Shown: piece after piece, positions 1 to 10,344 of the stretch
Numbering within the stretch: position 1 is the first letter of the stretch
How the letters are laid out: each line of letters begins with the position of its first letter
Assembly: GCA_943737045.1 (NCBI GenBank)
Contig: CALSFV010000652.1
Span: 124,001-188,000, forward strand
DNA length: 64,000 nt
DNA from: Parapristionchus giblindavisi
Lineage: Eukaryota; Nematoda; Chromadorea; Rhabditida; Diplogasteridae
Reading direction: 5' to 3'
The notes under the pieces: generated by a model
What the model was told of the DNA's origin: nothing
Database searches by the model: none
What the model saw: the letters and a program-made list of their open reading frames with translations, nothing else
Program-made: the position numbers and the translations under genes

Positions 1-9
1 TCATCCCAT

Positions 10-81
10 GGCTGAGTGGTCTAGTGGTATGATTCTCGCTTAGGGTGCGAGAGGTCCCGGGTTCAATCCCCGGCTCAGCCC
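10..81 (+). tRNA. tRNA-Pro (AGG), copy 1
   Basis: The acceptor stem GGCTGAG pairs with CTCAGCC and is followed by discriminator C. The anticodon stem CTCGC/GCGAG closes the loop TTAGGGT, giving anticodon AGG, which reads CCU proline codons. The T arm is CCGGG-TTCAATC-CCCGG. There is no intron. A TTTTT terminator follows within 10 nt. Confidence 0.96.
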
Positions 82-151
82 GAATTTTTGCATTTTGAAA
101 TCATTCTTAGCAAGTTTTCTCATTAGTGCGGTAGTGAGCTTCTCATCCCAT

Positions 152-223
152 GGCTGAGTGGTCTAGTGGTATGATTCTCGCTTAGGGTGCGAGAGGTCCC
201 GGGTTCAATCCCCGGCTCAGCCC
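152..223 (+). tRNA. tRNA-Pro (AGG), copy 2
   Basis: The gene body is identical to copy 1. Its downstream T-run is only TTTT because the spacer reads GAAGTTTTG, so termination could be slightly weaker. Confidence 0.96.
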
Positions 224-293
224 GAAGTTTTGCATTTTGAAATCATTCTTAGCAAGTTTTCTCATTAGTGCGGTAGTGAGCTTCTCATCCCAT

Positions 294-365
294 GGCTGAG
301 TGGTCTAGTGGTATGATTCTCGCTTAGGGTGCGAGAGGTCCCGGGTTCAATCCCCGGCTCAGCCC
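294..365 (+). tRNA. tRNA-Pro (AGG), copy 3
   Basis: Identical tRNA body with a TTTTT terminator downstream. Confidence 0.96.
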
Positions 366-435
366 GAATTTTTGCATTTTGAAATCATTCTTAGCAAGTT
401 TTCTCATTAGTGCGGTAGTGAACTTCTCATCCCAT

Positions 436-507
436 GGCTGAGTGGTCTAGTGGTATGATTCTCGCTTAGGGTGCGAGAGGTCCCGGGTTCAATCCCCGGC
501 TCAGCCC
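436..507 (+). tRNA. tRNA-Pro (AGG), copy 4
   Basis: Identical tRNA body. The preceding spacer has AACTTC in place of AGCTTC. Confidence 0.96.
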
Positions 508-577
508 GAATTTTTGCATTTTGAAATCATTCTTAGCAAGTTTTCTCATTAGTGCGGTAGTGAGCTTCTCATCCCAT

Positions 578-649
578 GGCTGAGTGGTCTAGTGGTATGA
601 TTCTCGCTTAGGGTGCGAGAGGTCCCGGGTTCAATCCCCGGCTCAGCCC
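578..649 (+). tRNA. tRNA-Pro (AGG), copy 5
   Basis: Identical tRNA body with a TTTTT terminator downstream. Confidence 0.96.
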
Positions 650-719
650 GAATTTTTGCATTTTGAAATCATTCTTAGCAAGTTTTCTCATTAGTGCGGT
701 AGTGAGCTTATCATCCCAT

Positions 720-791
720 GGCTGAGTGGTCTAGTGGTATGATTCTCGCTTAGGGTGCGAGAGGTCCCGGGTTCAATCCCCGGCTCAGCCC
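720..791 (+). tRNA. tRNA-Pro (AGG), copy 6
   Basis: Identical tRNA body. The 5' flank reads GCTTATC in place of GCTTCTC. Confidence 0.96.
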
Positions 792-861
792 GAATTTTTG
801 CATTTTGAAATCATTCTTAGCAAGTTTTCTCATTAGTGCGGTAGTGAACTTCTCATCCCAT

Positions 862-933
862 GGCTGAGTGGTCTAGTGGTATGATTCTCGCTTAGGGTGC
901 GAGAGGTCCCGGGTTCAATCCCCGGCTCAGCCC
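862..933 (+). tRNA. tRNA-Pro (AGG), copy 7
   Basis: Identical tRNA body. It shares the AACTTC spacer variant with copy 4. Confidence 0.96.
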
Positions 934-1003
934 GAATTTTTGCATTTTGAAATCATTCTTAGCAAGTTTTCTCATTAGTGCGGTAGTGAGCTTCTCATCC
1001 CAT

Positions 1004-1075
1004 GGCTGAGTGGTCTAGTGGTATGATTCTCGCTTAGGGTGCGAGAGGTCCCGGGTTCAATCCCCGGCTCAGCCC
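1004..1075 (+). tRNA. tRNA-Pro (AGG), copy 8
   Basis: Identical tRNA body. The first spacer base is changed (CAAATTTTT). Confidence 0.96.
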
Positions 1076-1145
1076 AAATTTTTGCATTTTGAAATCATTC
1101 TTAGCAAGTTTTCTCATTAGTGCGGTAGTGAGCTTCTCATCCCAT

Positions 1146-1217
1146 GGCTGAGTGGTCTAGTGGTATGATTCTCGCTTAGGGTGCGAGAGGTCCCGGGTTC
1201 AATCCCCGGCTCAGCCC
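1146..1217 (+). tRNA. tRNA-Pro (AGG), copy 9 (last)
   Basis: Identical tRNA body. The following spacer has lost one T (GTTTCTC) and diverges after about 1260, which marks the end of the array. Confidence 0.96.
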
Positions 1218-1332
1218 GAATTTTTGCATTTTGAAATCATTCTTAGCAAGTTTCTCATTAGTGCGGTAATGAGCGTCAGTGTTTTTTTACAGCTTAATGA
1301 TCTTTATCAAGCACAGAACCATTGGGGAGGGA

Positions 1333-1415
1333 ATGGTTGCCACTAAACGACAGATTAGTCTGGGCATGATGAGCATCATTTTCCATAATTTTAAGCTAGT
1401 GATAGACGAAGACTC
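1333..1415 (+). other. Candidate first coding exon of cox-15
   Basis: An ATG at 1333 opens 27 codons plus two bases and ends before a GTAGAT donor. The phase matches the one base needed at the start of the exon at 1478, and the join would give a 397-residue protein, close to the usual length of about 400. The peptide is only mildly basic and was not recognised as a mitochondrial presequence, so this is a phase-compatible guess. Confidence 0.3.
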
Positions 1416-1477
1416 GTAGATAAATTTAATTAATTAAATTAGACAAATTTAATTAATTAAATTAAGACTCATTTCAG

Positions 1478-2547
1478 GCACTTATCACGACCTCAGTGGG
1501 CAGTTCTCGGAGCAGAATTGGCTGCAAATGCTTCGGCTTCACAAAAGAGAAAGGTTTGCTCGCTGATCATTCATTGATCTTTGATCTTTGATCTTTGATC
1601 CTTGACATTCGTAGGTCGGAATATGGCTGCTCGGCTGTGCTGGTATGTGCTACGGAGCCGTGGCGCTCGGAGGAGTGACTAGGTTGGATTATCTGTTCTT
1701 TGATCTTTATTCACCGATACTTCTACCCGGTGCATCGCAGTTTCACTATTTCGTTAACTTGCAGATTAAATTAATAATATTAATAGATGTAATAAGTATG
1801 CATGCACTTCAGTTAGTATTATGGTAGTCTACCACACAGAGCATTTTATTGTAATTCAGAACACAAATAACACCGCGTGTTTGAGGGATTCTTTGTAATC
1901 CCATTATCCTTTTCAGACTGACAGAGTCTGGTCTCTCAATGGTCAACTGGGATCTGTTTCGCACGATGAAACCACCACTAAGGTTTGATCTTTGATCTTT
2001 GATCATCGGCCTCTTGGTCATTGCTCTGATCGTTGATACAATGATTGTTTACTTGTAGATCAAAGATCTTTTGGAAATTATTATGATCTTTGATGCCTTA
2101 TTAGACGAATATGGTTTGATCTTTGATCTCTGATTAAACGAATATTGATTGATCTTTGATCTCTGATTAGACGAATATGGTTTGACCTTTGACCTCTGAT
2201 TAGATGAATTTGTTTTGATCTTTGATCTTCTTTCAGTGAATCAGAATGGGTGGCTGAATTCGAGCGGTACAAGCAGTTTCCCGAGTATAAATTGTGAGTG
2301 GATTGTTTCATGAATCGATCGATTTATCGATTTTTAAAATTGTAAATAGCTAAATATTGTTGTTCCACAGCAAGTCGTCAAACGAGGAGATGACGTTGTC
2401 CCAATTCAAATTTATCTGGACCATGGAGTACACTCATAGGTCTATTACCTATTTATATTTATCATTTTATTATATATTTAATTATTATTTATGTACTTTT
2501 AAAATACATGAACTCTGAAGGAAGGTCGATTGAATAGAATTGAAACC

Positions 2548-2612
<65 letters not shown>

Positions 2613-3548
2613 CTTTCCAGAATGTGGGGTCGTGCCATCGGTCTCGTCTTTCTCATTCCGTGTGCGTACTTCTGGGCGAGAGGTTGGTTAATGGTGTTTA
2701 TCTTCGACCAACCTTCGTGGTATTTTCACACACATAATATGGTGGTTGTGTTAACATAGAAATAATTTTAAAATGTACATAAAACTCTAAAAACTCTAAA
2801 CATACGGTACTTTGATGGTGTAGTGTTCGCACACCACATGCGTTACTCGCGTACTCAAAAAAAAATCAATCTATCCCTAGCTCCATCAGCTCCATTCAGG
2901 ATACTTTGCTCGCCCGATGAAGAGTCGCATGCTCCTCGCCGGATCCCTCATTGGAGTTCAGGTATTGATTGATGGATACCGTAGTCTACCAGGTATTGAT
3001 TGATGGGTACCGTAGTCTACCAGGTATTGATTGATGGGTACCGTAGTCTACCGTACCCATAGGTCGAAAAGTATGTTACACAGTACCAATCCTGGCCTGA
3101 TTTTGAGCCAAATTTGCCAAAAATCGAAAAACCTGACCGGATTTTGAAAACCGATAACCTAGCTATTCGACCTATGACAGTACCCCTTTACTACTCTTTA
3201 GAAATACTGTATTATTGATTACTGTGTGTTTCCAGGGTCTGGTCGGCTGGTGGATGGTCAAATCGGGACTGGATCCCTCACAGAATTCGAGTGATGTCCC
3301 TCGTGTATCTCAGTACAGGTTAGAGATTATTATTTAATTATTATTATTATTATTATTATTATTAATATTAATATTTCTCTTTTTTCCTAGCCTATAGACT
3401 AGGTCTTGTCTATTTTGGTTGTATTTTTGGAACATTATCCAGCCTAGCGCTTTCATGTCTCACGATGTTTACATTCTGAGAGTTTGTCTCGTCGTTTGAT
3501 TCAAGTTCTACTCTCGTTTAACTTATAAATATAATTAATTGTTTTTGC

Positions 3549-3593
<45 letters not shown>

Positions 3594-5216
3594 CATTATT
3601 ATTATTATTTATTTATTTATTTATTTATTTATTCGTTTAGATTAGCTACCCATCTCTCCCTCGCCTTTGTCCTCTACTCGCTCTTCCTGTGGACAGGACT
3701 CAGTCATGTGCTCAAGCCATCCGATGTAGGACTTGATCTTTGGTCTTTGGTCTTTGATCTTTAATCTTTACCTTTTCAGCACACAAAACTACCCGGCATT
3801 GGTCGTCTGCGTGGTCTCGCTCATGGATCAAAGACGCTCGTGTTCACTACAGCTGTCATGGGTACGGTATAGAGCCCTCTAGATTACGATACCTATAGAT
3901 TAGATTACTGTATAGAGGACATACTTAATCAATCAATATTATTGATTTATTTCATTTGATTGTGATAATATAATAAGGATATTGTATAATTGTTTTTATT
4001 CGTGTTATAGTAATACATTATTCATTGGGTTACTGTATGTCCTGATATCGATCGATATTTCAGGCGCATTCGTTGCTGGACTCGACGCCGGTCTCGTGTA
4101 CAATTCTTGGCCTAAATACGCCGATCGATGGATTCCGGAGAATCTGACGTCACGGTATATTGATTGATTGATTGATTGATTGATTAATGATTCTACGATT
4201 TTATTGATTGGTTATCGTTCTTAATGAAATGTGTATTCGTTACAGTACTCCTCTTTGGAAGAACGCCTTCGAAAACGAAGTTACGGTGCAATTCCTGCAC
4301 CGAAATTTGGTGAGCGGTGATTATTGATTGTTGTTTGGTGTGACTGATTACGGTAGTGAATCAATCAATCAATGATTGCAGGCGTATCTCACGCTCGCTT
4401 CGGTGACCGCAACATGGTTGGTGGGACGAAAAATGGCGCTCTCACGACGAGCAAAGGTTTATTGATTTTTTTAATATCTACTGTGGTCTAGTTTATCGAT
4501 TGCTGCTGTACTACCATAGTTGACACAACTCCGGTTTTGCAGGGTAATATTACAACAGTTAGTAGAGTCCAATAAGTAACTTACTGTGCGGATCCCTACT
4601 ACTTACTGTAAAATTACCCTACACAACCGGAGAACTGCGAAAAAATTGATTTTTGAAAACTACCGTAATCTGTAGATTGCTCTTCACGGTGCAATGGCGA
4701 TGGGCTATACGCAGGCGCTGTTGGGCATCTCTACGCTGGTGAGTGGAGCTGATTAATTATTGTGTTTACGAGACTACAGTACTCTTCAAGTCTTTGTGGT
4801 TAGCGATGTAATCAATATCTTTTGGATACTGTATTCGTCTATGGCCGTATGCATGAACAACTGAAAACCGTTTTCCCGGTAAAATGTAGCGTCATTATCG
4901 TAGGCGGAGGATTTTTGGAAAACGCCTCCGCCTACGCTACTGACGTCACATTTTTCCCGGAAAACGGTTTTTCGTTGTTCATGCATACTTCCACTGGTTA
5001 CAGTACTCGTTTGATACCGTAGTAACGCGCCTACAGTACTCGTTTGATACCGTTGTAACGTGCCTACAGTACTCTTCGGATACCGTAATCATCGTCATCG
5101 TCGTTCAGGTTCACTTCGTTCCCGTGTGGCTGGCAGCCGCTCATCAGTCGGGATCCATGGCACTGCTCACTTTCTGTATGTGGTTGACGAATGAGCTTCG
5201 TCGTGTTCCGAAGTGA
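1478..5216 (+). CDS. cox-15: Heme A synthase COX15 (5' end unresolved)
   Basis: COX15 is the inner-membrane mitochondrial enzyme that oxidises the C8 methyl of heme O to make heme A for cytochrome c oxidase. Modelled exons: 1478-1553, 1615-1682, 1917-1982, 2237-2293, 2371-2439, 2621-2682, 2900-2961, 3236-3318, 3641-3725, 3780-3861, 4064-4154, 4246-4309, 4382-4456, 4676-4738, 5109-5216. All phases join, giving 369 residues. Diagnostic stretches are [54 protein letters not shown] and [12 protein letters not shown], with C-terminus NELRRVPK as in animal orthologues. Conserved His residues, candidate heme ligands, are seen in EYTHR, LATHLS, QFLHR and AAHQSG. About 30-40 N-terminal residues (the presequence) are missing from this model. 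Introns carry (TTTGATC)n, (ATT)n and three MITEs. The tRNA array lies immediately upstream. Confidence 0.93.
2552..2611. repeat. (ATT)n microsatellite in a cox-15 intron
   Basis: About 60 bp of uninterrupted ATT trinucleotides, ending just before the acceptor CCTTTCCAG of the exon at 2621. Confidence 0.9.
3058..3176. mobile_element. MITE family 1 (CATAGGTCGAA termini) in a cox-15 intron
   Basis: The 118-bp element has imperfect terminal inverted repeats CATAGGTCGAAAAGTATG and CTAGCTATTCGACCTATG. The flanks TACCGTACC and GACAGTACC match at 7 of 9 positions, consistent with a decayed 9-bp target-site duplication. No coding capacity is seen. Other copies start at 7716, 10224, 17839, 20415, 23334, 24454 and 31779. 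Confidence 0.85.
3549..3632. repeat. (ATT)n/(ATTT)n microsatellite
   Basis: A trinucleotide tract grades into a TTTA tetranucleotide tract in the cox-15 intron, ending beside the acceptor at 3640. Confidence 0.9.
4529..4632. mobile_element. Palindromic MITE (CTCCGGTTTTGCAGGGTAAT termini)
   Basis: About 104 bp, with left end CTCCGGTTTTGCAGGGTAAT and a complementary right end ATTACCCTACACAACCGGAG. A relative at 42657-42818 in CCCH copy B has the same termini. It lies in a cox-15 intron. Confidence 0.8.
4842..4988. mobile_element. Long-stem MITE family 3 (GGCCGTATGCATGAACAAC termini)
   Basis: The 147-bp element is nearly all inverted repeat. GGCCGTATGCATGAACAAC at the left mirrors GTTGTTCATGCATAC at the right, and the inner arms GTAGGCGGAG and CTCCGCCTAC also pair. 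Two further copies lie in the duplicated CCCH introns at 29045-29186 and 40205-40345. Transcribed copies would fold into a hairpin. Confidence 0.85.
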
Positions 5217-6280
5217 TCTTTGATCTTTGATCTCTGAGCTCTTGTAGTTTGTAGTTTGCTCTTCACTCTTTCATTCCACATAGGTTCTCATCGTCGTTGT
5301 TTGTAGTGAGGAATAGTGTTGTTATTAATATCCAGAGATCACTGTTGAATTGTTTTTAAAGATAAACTATTATTGATTTTTATTATTATTAATTATCGTA
5401 TGCCTTTCCATTAAAAAAAAATAATCGCATGCATCATCTATTTAATTCCTTCAACATGTGCGATATATTTTGGATGATCTTTGATCTCATCTCTAATCAG
5501 TATCGACTACTATTGACATACTATGAGTGATTCATTTTCGAAGATCGTTTTGTTCTTGTTAATTGGTAGTTCAGTTCAACGTTAATTAATGTTGCGCGCA
5601 AAAAAAAAGAACAATGGCAGTTCGAATTTCGAATTTCCAACACATAAAGGGGAGGATTTTGTGATTGGATCTCGTATCCCAGCTTCACTTTCGGCAAATG
5701 TATTTGTCCTCCTCTTAGCTCATTCATCCATTTCTCTATTCTCCCTTTCGCATCTATCCCCCCCCCCCTATTCCCCTCTCGTCGCTCGTATTGCCTTTGG
5801 TCGAGCAAATCACTGATATCTGTGTAAAGGGACCGGTCCCGATGGACCTTATATTATAGTCTTGATCTTTGATCTTGGACTATCGATTGGTGCGTTCATT
5901 GGCAAAAAAAAGAAGAAGAAGAAGAAAAGCCGTATCCGGTTTTACTCAAACGTTCTAGAGAGAGCTTTCAACGCGGGGCACTTTTTATCTCACAACGAGG
6001 ATAGATTAAGAACGGTGGCAGGCTAAGGCTAAAGGGTAGTTATCAAGGACGTTTTAGTATCACGAAATGAAGTGAATAAATGGTAAACGAAATGGAAATC
6101 TAATTATTCTCGGTGGTTGGATAATTGCCAAGAGATAAAGAGAGATATAGGAAGTTTTCGAGTTATCCAACCCGTTCCGTTCTCTGGCTCTCTCTCGTGC
6201 GTAGAGAGACTCCTCAGCTGTTTATAAGCGGGAGAGGGAAAAGGAGAGGTAGACTGAGTGGAAGCGAGAGTGAACAGAAA
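5217..6280. other. Intergenic region downstream of cox-15
   Basis: No gene recognised. It holds the presumed cox-15 3' UTR with several (TTTGATC) motifs, a C10 run at 5760-5769 and A/T-rich sequence. The short open frames here show no family resemblance. Confidence 0.6.
6221..6228 (+). promoter_or_regulatory. TATA-like box TTTATAAG
   Basis: TTTATAAG lies 53 bp upstream of the ATG at 6281, after GCAGCTG-like sequence and before a purine-rich leader. The spacing fits a core promoter for the candidate exon at 6281-6342. This is inferred from sequence only. Confidence 0.3.
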
Positions 6281-6342
6281 ATGAGCTCATTACGATTGAG
6301 GGGAATGACCGGTTGTGGCCGCCGGTATCGGGACAACATTAC
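6281..6342 (+). other. Candidate first exon of CCCH gene A, 21 kb upstream
   Basis: The ATG at 6281 opens a 62-nt coding stretch (20 codons plus AC) that ends at a strong donor, GTAAGG. The CCCH exon at 27626 needs exactly two bases carried in, so the junction AC|T restores frame and would give a 583-residue protein. A TATA-like box sits upstream. Nothing else in the window clearly uses this donor. The join across 21 kb is inference from phase, donor quality and lack of a better candidate. Confidence 0.3.
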
Positions 6343-7137
6343 GTAAGGGCTGATCGAACTGCCCCGGAGCGCTGCGAAAATCAGAGCTAAGACTGTGCTT
6401 CTAATCCTTTGGATTGTCCTAATAATACTAGAATATACGTGAATTTGTAGATGGTAACAGTATTTGTATGACAACTTCACGCTTTTGCCATAAATATATA
6501 TAAAATAAAAGTTACATACTGCATAGAACTATTTAAAAAAATAAAATCGATGACAAGTAGATTATGGTAATATTGTGTTGTGTGTAGTGTTGGATATCAC
6601 TACGTAATTGTCATTTCGATATTACTGGAATGAAAATTAATGTTACGCTGTGATTTTAATTTTAATTTTAAAAATTCTTGTAACAACTTGTTCTTTATGT
6701 GTATTTGTCCAGTCAGTGATTGTATTCGCCATTTGTCAGCTTTGGTGCACTGCTACTATATAACAAGATCTCGGTTTTATTGAGTTTTGTTCATTTATCA
6801 TAAAATGATTGATTTATATCAGATAAATGAAATTTCACGCCTTTTGAAGACAATCTTTTTTTCCTCAAATTTCGAAAAGAAAGAGCTTTCTTTCATATTA
6901 TTTTATTCCTAATTTGTTTTCATATGATGTATCCTCTGATTCTTTCTTAGGGTTGACGCCTTGTTCTCCCATAATTGGAGTACGCCTAGCGGACTCGCTT
7001 ATTGTTGTCACTTAGTACTGTCTCTCCCTGCCATGGCCGGTCTGTGTATTCTCCTATGTCTTCATCTACCATCGAGTAGTTAGGGCCACTTTAGGGCAGT
7101 GGTTCCTTCGTTCTTTACTCATTCCTTGCTCATGCTT

Positions 7138-7224
7138 TCACTGTACCTCCCTCTCCCTCTCTCTCTCCCCCTCTCTCTCCCCCTCTCTCTCTCCTCTCTC
7201 CTCTCTCTCTCTCTCTCCTCTCTC

Positions 7225-7271
<47 letters not shown>

Positions 7272-7343
7272 CTCTCTCTCTCCTCTTCCTCTCTCTCTCT
7301 ACCCTCCCTCCCCCTCTCTCCCTCCCCCCCCTATCTCACTCTC
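7138..7343 (+). repeat. (CT)n/(CTCC)n simple repeat
   Basis: About 200 bp of almost pure pyrimidine, ending in C-rich CCCTCCCCCCCC. It is the first of the series of homopyrimidine tracts. Confidence 0.95.
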
Positions 7344-7484
7344 CCTATATTCTCGTTTCCTTTGCGGACGTTCTCTTCACCATCTCTGCTCTTCCCAAGT
7401 GGAAGTTTTCCTTATTTTTCAGTTTTTCACGTGGAACATCTATACCGTGCTTATGTTTCGATAGTAGTTTATTCCATTCATTAA

Positions 7485-7597
7485 AGGAATACCCCATGCT
7501 AATTTTACCCTCCGCATTGGCAATACTCTCTCGTAAACAAAGAAAGTGAGAGAGTATTGTCAGAGCGGAGAGTTTCAAATTAGCTTGGGGCGTGGCT
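7485..7597. mobile_element. MITE family 5 with TTAA target duplication
   Basis: The 113-bp palindromic element is flanked by TTAA at 7481-7484 and 7598-7601. Inverted arms include CTCCGCATTGGCAATACTCT and AGAGTATTGTCAGAGCGGAG. A TTAA duplication is the hallmark of piggyBac-type transposition. Relatives are at 13040, 38562, 49376 and 62865. Confidence 0.85.
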
Positions 7598-7715
7598 TTA
7601 AGGGACTTGACTTCATTCCTTCTATTTTATTCTAAAAGCTGTATCACAATTTAATAGACCATGAAAGGACTAGAGGGGATGAATTAACGGTCAAATGAAT
7701 ATTGATGGATGGTTA

Positions 7716-7822
7716 CCTAGGTCGAAAAGTATGTTGCAAAGTACCATTTTGAACCAAAATTTCCCAAAAATCGAAAAGCTTGACCGCATTTTGGAAACCG
7801 ATAACCTAGCTATTCGACCTAT
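7716..7822. mobile_element. MITE family 1 copy with perfect 9-bp duplication
   Basis: A 107-bp element with the family termini. The flanks GGATGGTTA (7707-7715) and GGATGGTTA (7823-7831) are identical, giving a clean 9-bp target-site duplication. Confidence 0.9.
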
Positions 7823-8120
7823 GGATGGTTATCTGGACAGGCTCTTTTTGTGATACGACTCTGTCTAATGAATTCCCCCGTCAATCATATTTAGCGACAT
7901 CGAAATTGAGTGCTTTCGGAGAGATAGATAGTCTAGAACTGATATTGTGTACTTTGATTTGATAAGGAGTACTAGACTGGCTATGGTTGAGTTCACAAAA
8001 TCATATCGGTTTCCTGACTCAGAAGATTCCTGTATCGGCTCTGTTGAAGAGGGACTTCAAAGGGAGTTGATCAGTGGTCCGATATGATAATGTGATCGAC
8101 TCGTGCCTCTCCATTCACTG

Positions 8121-8332
8121 TCCCTTTCTCCCTCTCTCTCCCTCTCCCTCTCCCTATCCCTCTCCATCTCCCTATCCCTCTCCCTATCCCTCTCCATCTC
8201 CCTCTCCCTATCCCTCTCCATCTCCCTCTCCCTATCCCTCTCCATCTCCCTCTCCCTATCCCTCTCCATCTCCCTCCCTCTACCTCTCTCCCTCTCCCTC
8301 TCCCTCTCCCTCTCCCTCTCCCTCTCTCTCGT
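8121..8332 (+). repeat. (CTCCCTCTCCCTATC)n-type pyrimidine minisatellite
   Basis: Irregular units such as CTCTCCATCTCCCTATCCCT are repeated over about 200 bp. Confidence 0.9.
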
Positions 8333-8661
8333 TTCGGCGGTGCCATCCTCTTACCGACAAATCGTCGATTACTTGTTATCTATTGTATAACTCTGTATGC
8401 TCTCTCCATTTCGTGTACTCTCTCGTCTCTTACTTGTATGTCTGCATCTCTACCGCTCTCCCCATATCACACACTCTCTCGGTACCTCTCAATCAGTCAC
8501 TCTGCTGTTATTTCCTCATCCCTTGATCACTTTGATTGATCCTTGCTCTATCAGGCTCTTCATTTAATTGTCCTAATCAAGACCAGTATCTCTCATCGTT
8601 TACAGTTTATCGCGCACATTATGGCTCATAAGTTACGGTTAGGCAATGGTTACTGTAGGAT

Positions 8662-8841
8662 CATACATTTTCAGTCTCCTCACCGAATTACTTTTTATAT
8701 TGGTCGATTTAGAAAAATCGTTATTTTTCGCTTGAATTGCAGTCTTTCTCATAAAAATGAGCTTTATATAGTGGGTCGAACCTGAAAATTAGCCGTATGT
8801 AGTGGGTCAATCCTCACACTGTGAGGGTATGAAAATGTATG
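8662..8841. mobile_element. MITE family 2 (CATACATT...AATGTATG)
   Basis: A 180-bp element bounded by CATACATT and AATGTATG. The flanks CTGTAGGAT (8653-8661) and CTGTAGGAT (8842-8850) form a perfect 9-bp target-site duplication. Internal signature motifs are TATATAGTGGGTC and CGTTATTTTTCGCTT. Confidence 0.9.
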
Positions 8842-9099
8842 CTGTAGGATCAGGTTACGGTAGCCAAGGGTTACTGTAGGATCAGGTTACGGTAGCCTTG
8901 ACGATAGTCTGACTTGGATTCGTCCTTCTCCGCCCCCCCCCCCTCGTCTTCCTTGATCGTGATGTGTTGTGAGATAGAAGATGTCCTCGGTGTTGTTTGT
9001 GTCTATCGTCCCTCGGGCGAACTCGCACTCTTCCCTTAGAGTACATCAATCCAGAGTTATCTACCTCGGTGTAACTCTCGTTCTTTACCTGATTCTCTA

Positions 9100-9500
9100 C
9101 CTCGTCCTCTACCTCTTCTAGCTCTTTCTACCTCTTCTACCTCTTCCTCTTCCTCTTCTACCTCTTCTACCTCTTCTACCTCTACCTCTTCTACCTCTAT
9201 CTCTTCCTCTACCTCTTCTACCTCTTCTACCTCTACCTCTTCTATCTCTATCTCTTCCTCTTCTTCCTCTTCCTCTGCCTCTTCTACCCCTTCCTCTGCC
9301 TCTTCTACCTCTTCCTCTACCTCTACCTCTTCCTCTTCCTCTTCTACCTCTTTCTTTACCTCTTCCTCTACCTCTTCTACCTCTTCTACCTCTTCTACCT
9401 CTTCCTCTTCTACCTCTTCCTCTTCCTATACCTCTTCCTTTACCTCTTCTTCTTCTACCGCTTCCTCTACATCTATCTCTTCTACCTCCTCCTCTTTATC
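9100..9500 (+). repeat. (CTCTTCTAC/CTCTTC)n minisatellite
   Basis: About 400 bp of 6- and 9-bp pyrimidine-rich units (CTCTTC, CTCTTCTAC, CTCTAC) in irregular order. Confidence 0.9.
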
Positions 9501-9722
9501 CATTTACTTTGATCTCCAACTCTGCCTATATTCATCCCTCTTTTTCTTCACATCTTCTTATTTTTCTTCAATCCCTCTAGTATCCGTTCACATACTTCTC
9601 TCCTTTCTCTTCCCATCTCTCTTCATCTTCATCCTCACCTCTCCTTATCTCTCTACTCGTCTACTTCTCCTCTCCTACTCCTCCGTGTTCTTTGTAGTGT
9701 CTATCACCAATCCCCCCTTCCA

Positions 9723-9900
9723 TACGTGGGCACCACTGCCGCTAGCGGCAATACACCCCCGATTTTTGGCACCCGACCCCCCGATTTTCAAAAAAATTAT
9801 TCAAAATGACGTATAAATGCTCCATTTTTTGCTTCCGACCCCCCGATTTTTGCGTCCGACCCCCCGATTTTCATTTCTAGCGGCAATGCCCGCCCACGTA
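9723..9900. mobile_element. Palindromic element with TACGTGGGC termini
   Basis: A 178-bp element starting TACGTGGGCACCACTGCCGC and ending with complementary GCGGCAATGCCCGCCCACGTA-like sequence. Internal repeats of GACCCCCCGATTTT are seen. A second, shorter copy lies at 15693-15851. Confidence 0.8.
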
Positions 9901-10223
9901 TGCCCCCTTCATCCATCGTCCATCTTCGCTGTTTTGCCCCGGCACTCACTCACTCACTCACTCGCCCCCTTCACTTTGGCTCTGACCATAGGTCGAAGAG
10001 CTAGGTTACGGCTCTGGCTATTTTAATCTCAAATTTCGTCTCTGTTCACACCATTTTGATCTGTTAGACTCTGTTCAAAAGTTTCGAAAACATAAGAAAG
10101 GCAGAGAAAACTCTCTTCGTTTTGCACACTCTCTCTCCTCTTTCTTTTCTTTTCGTCACTTTTGAAATATTAGAGTGTGTGAGTCTTAATCGGCATTGGT
10201 GTCTATCTCTAAAGTGTTCTATT

Positions 10224-10344
10224 CACAGGTCGAATAGCTAGGTTATCTGTTTTCAAAATGCGATCAGGTTTTTCGATTTTTTTAAGCAAATTTGGCTCAA
10301 AATGTGGCCAGACTTGGTACTTTGTAACATACTTTTCGGCCTAT
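10224..10344. mobile_element. MITE family 1 copy
   Basis: About 121 bp with the family termini. Near-identical GTTCTATTC flanks on both sides support a 9- to 10-bp target duplication. Confidence 0.85.

Larger units (their letters stand above)
1..1260 (+). repeat. Tandem array of nine tRNA-Pro(AGG) units, period 142 bp
   Basis: Each unit is a 72-nt tRNA gene plus a 70-bp spacer. The spacer includes a T-run just after the gene (usually TTTTT), a plausible RNA polymerase III terminator. Units are almost identical, with only scattered spacer differences: GAAGTTTTG after copy 2, CAAATTTTT after copy 8, and AACTTC for AGCTTC before copies 4 and 7. The array begins within the first bases of the window, so more copies may lie to the left. 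The last spacer degenerates near 1250. Confidence 0.95.

Noticed and set aside
8057..8526. Long open frames of Ser/Pro/Leu or Arg/Glu repeats over pyrimidine tracts (also at 7099, 11702, 12101, 18287, 21035, 25160 and others)
   Set aside because: (CT)n and (CTCCCT)n are open in several frames on both strands. There is no start context, splice support or conserved domain, so they are repeat artefacts.
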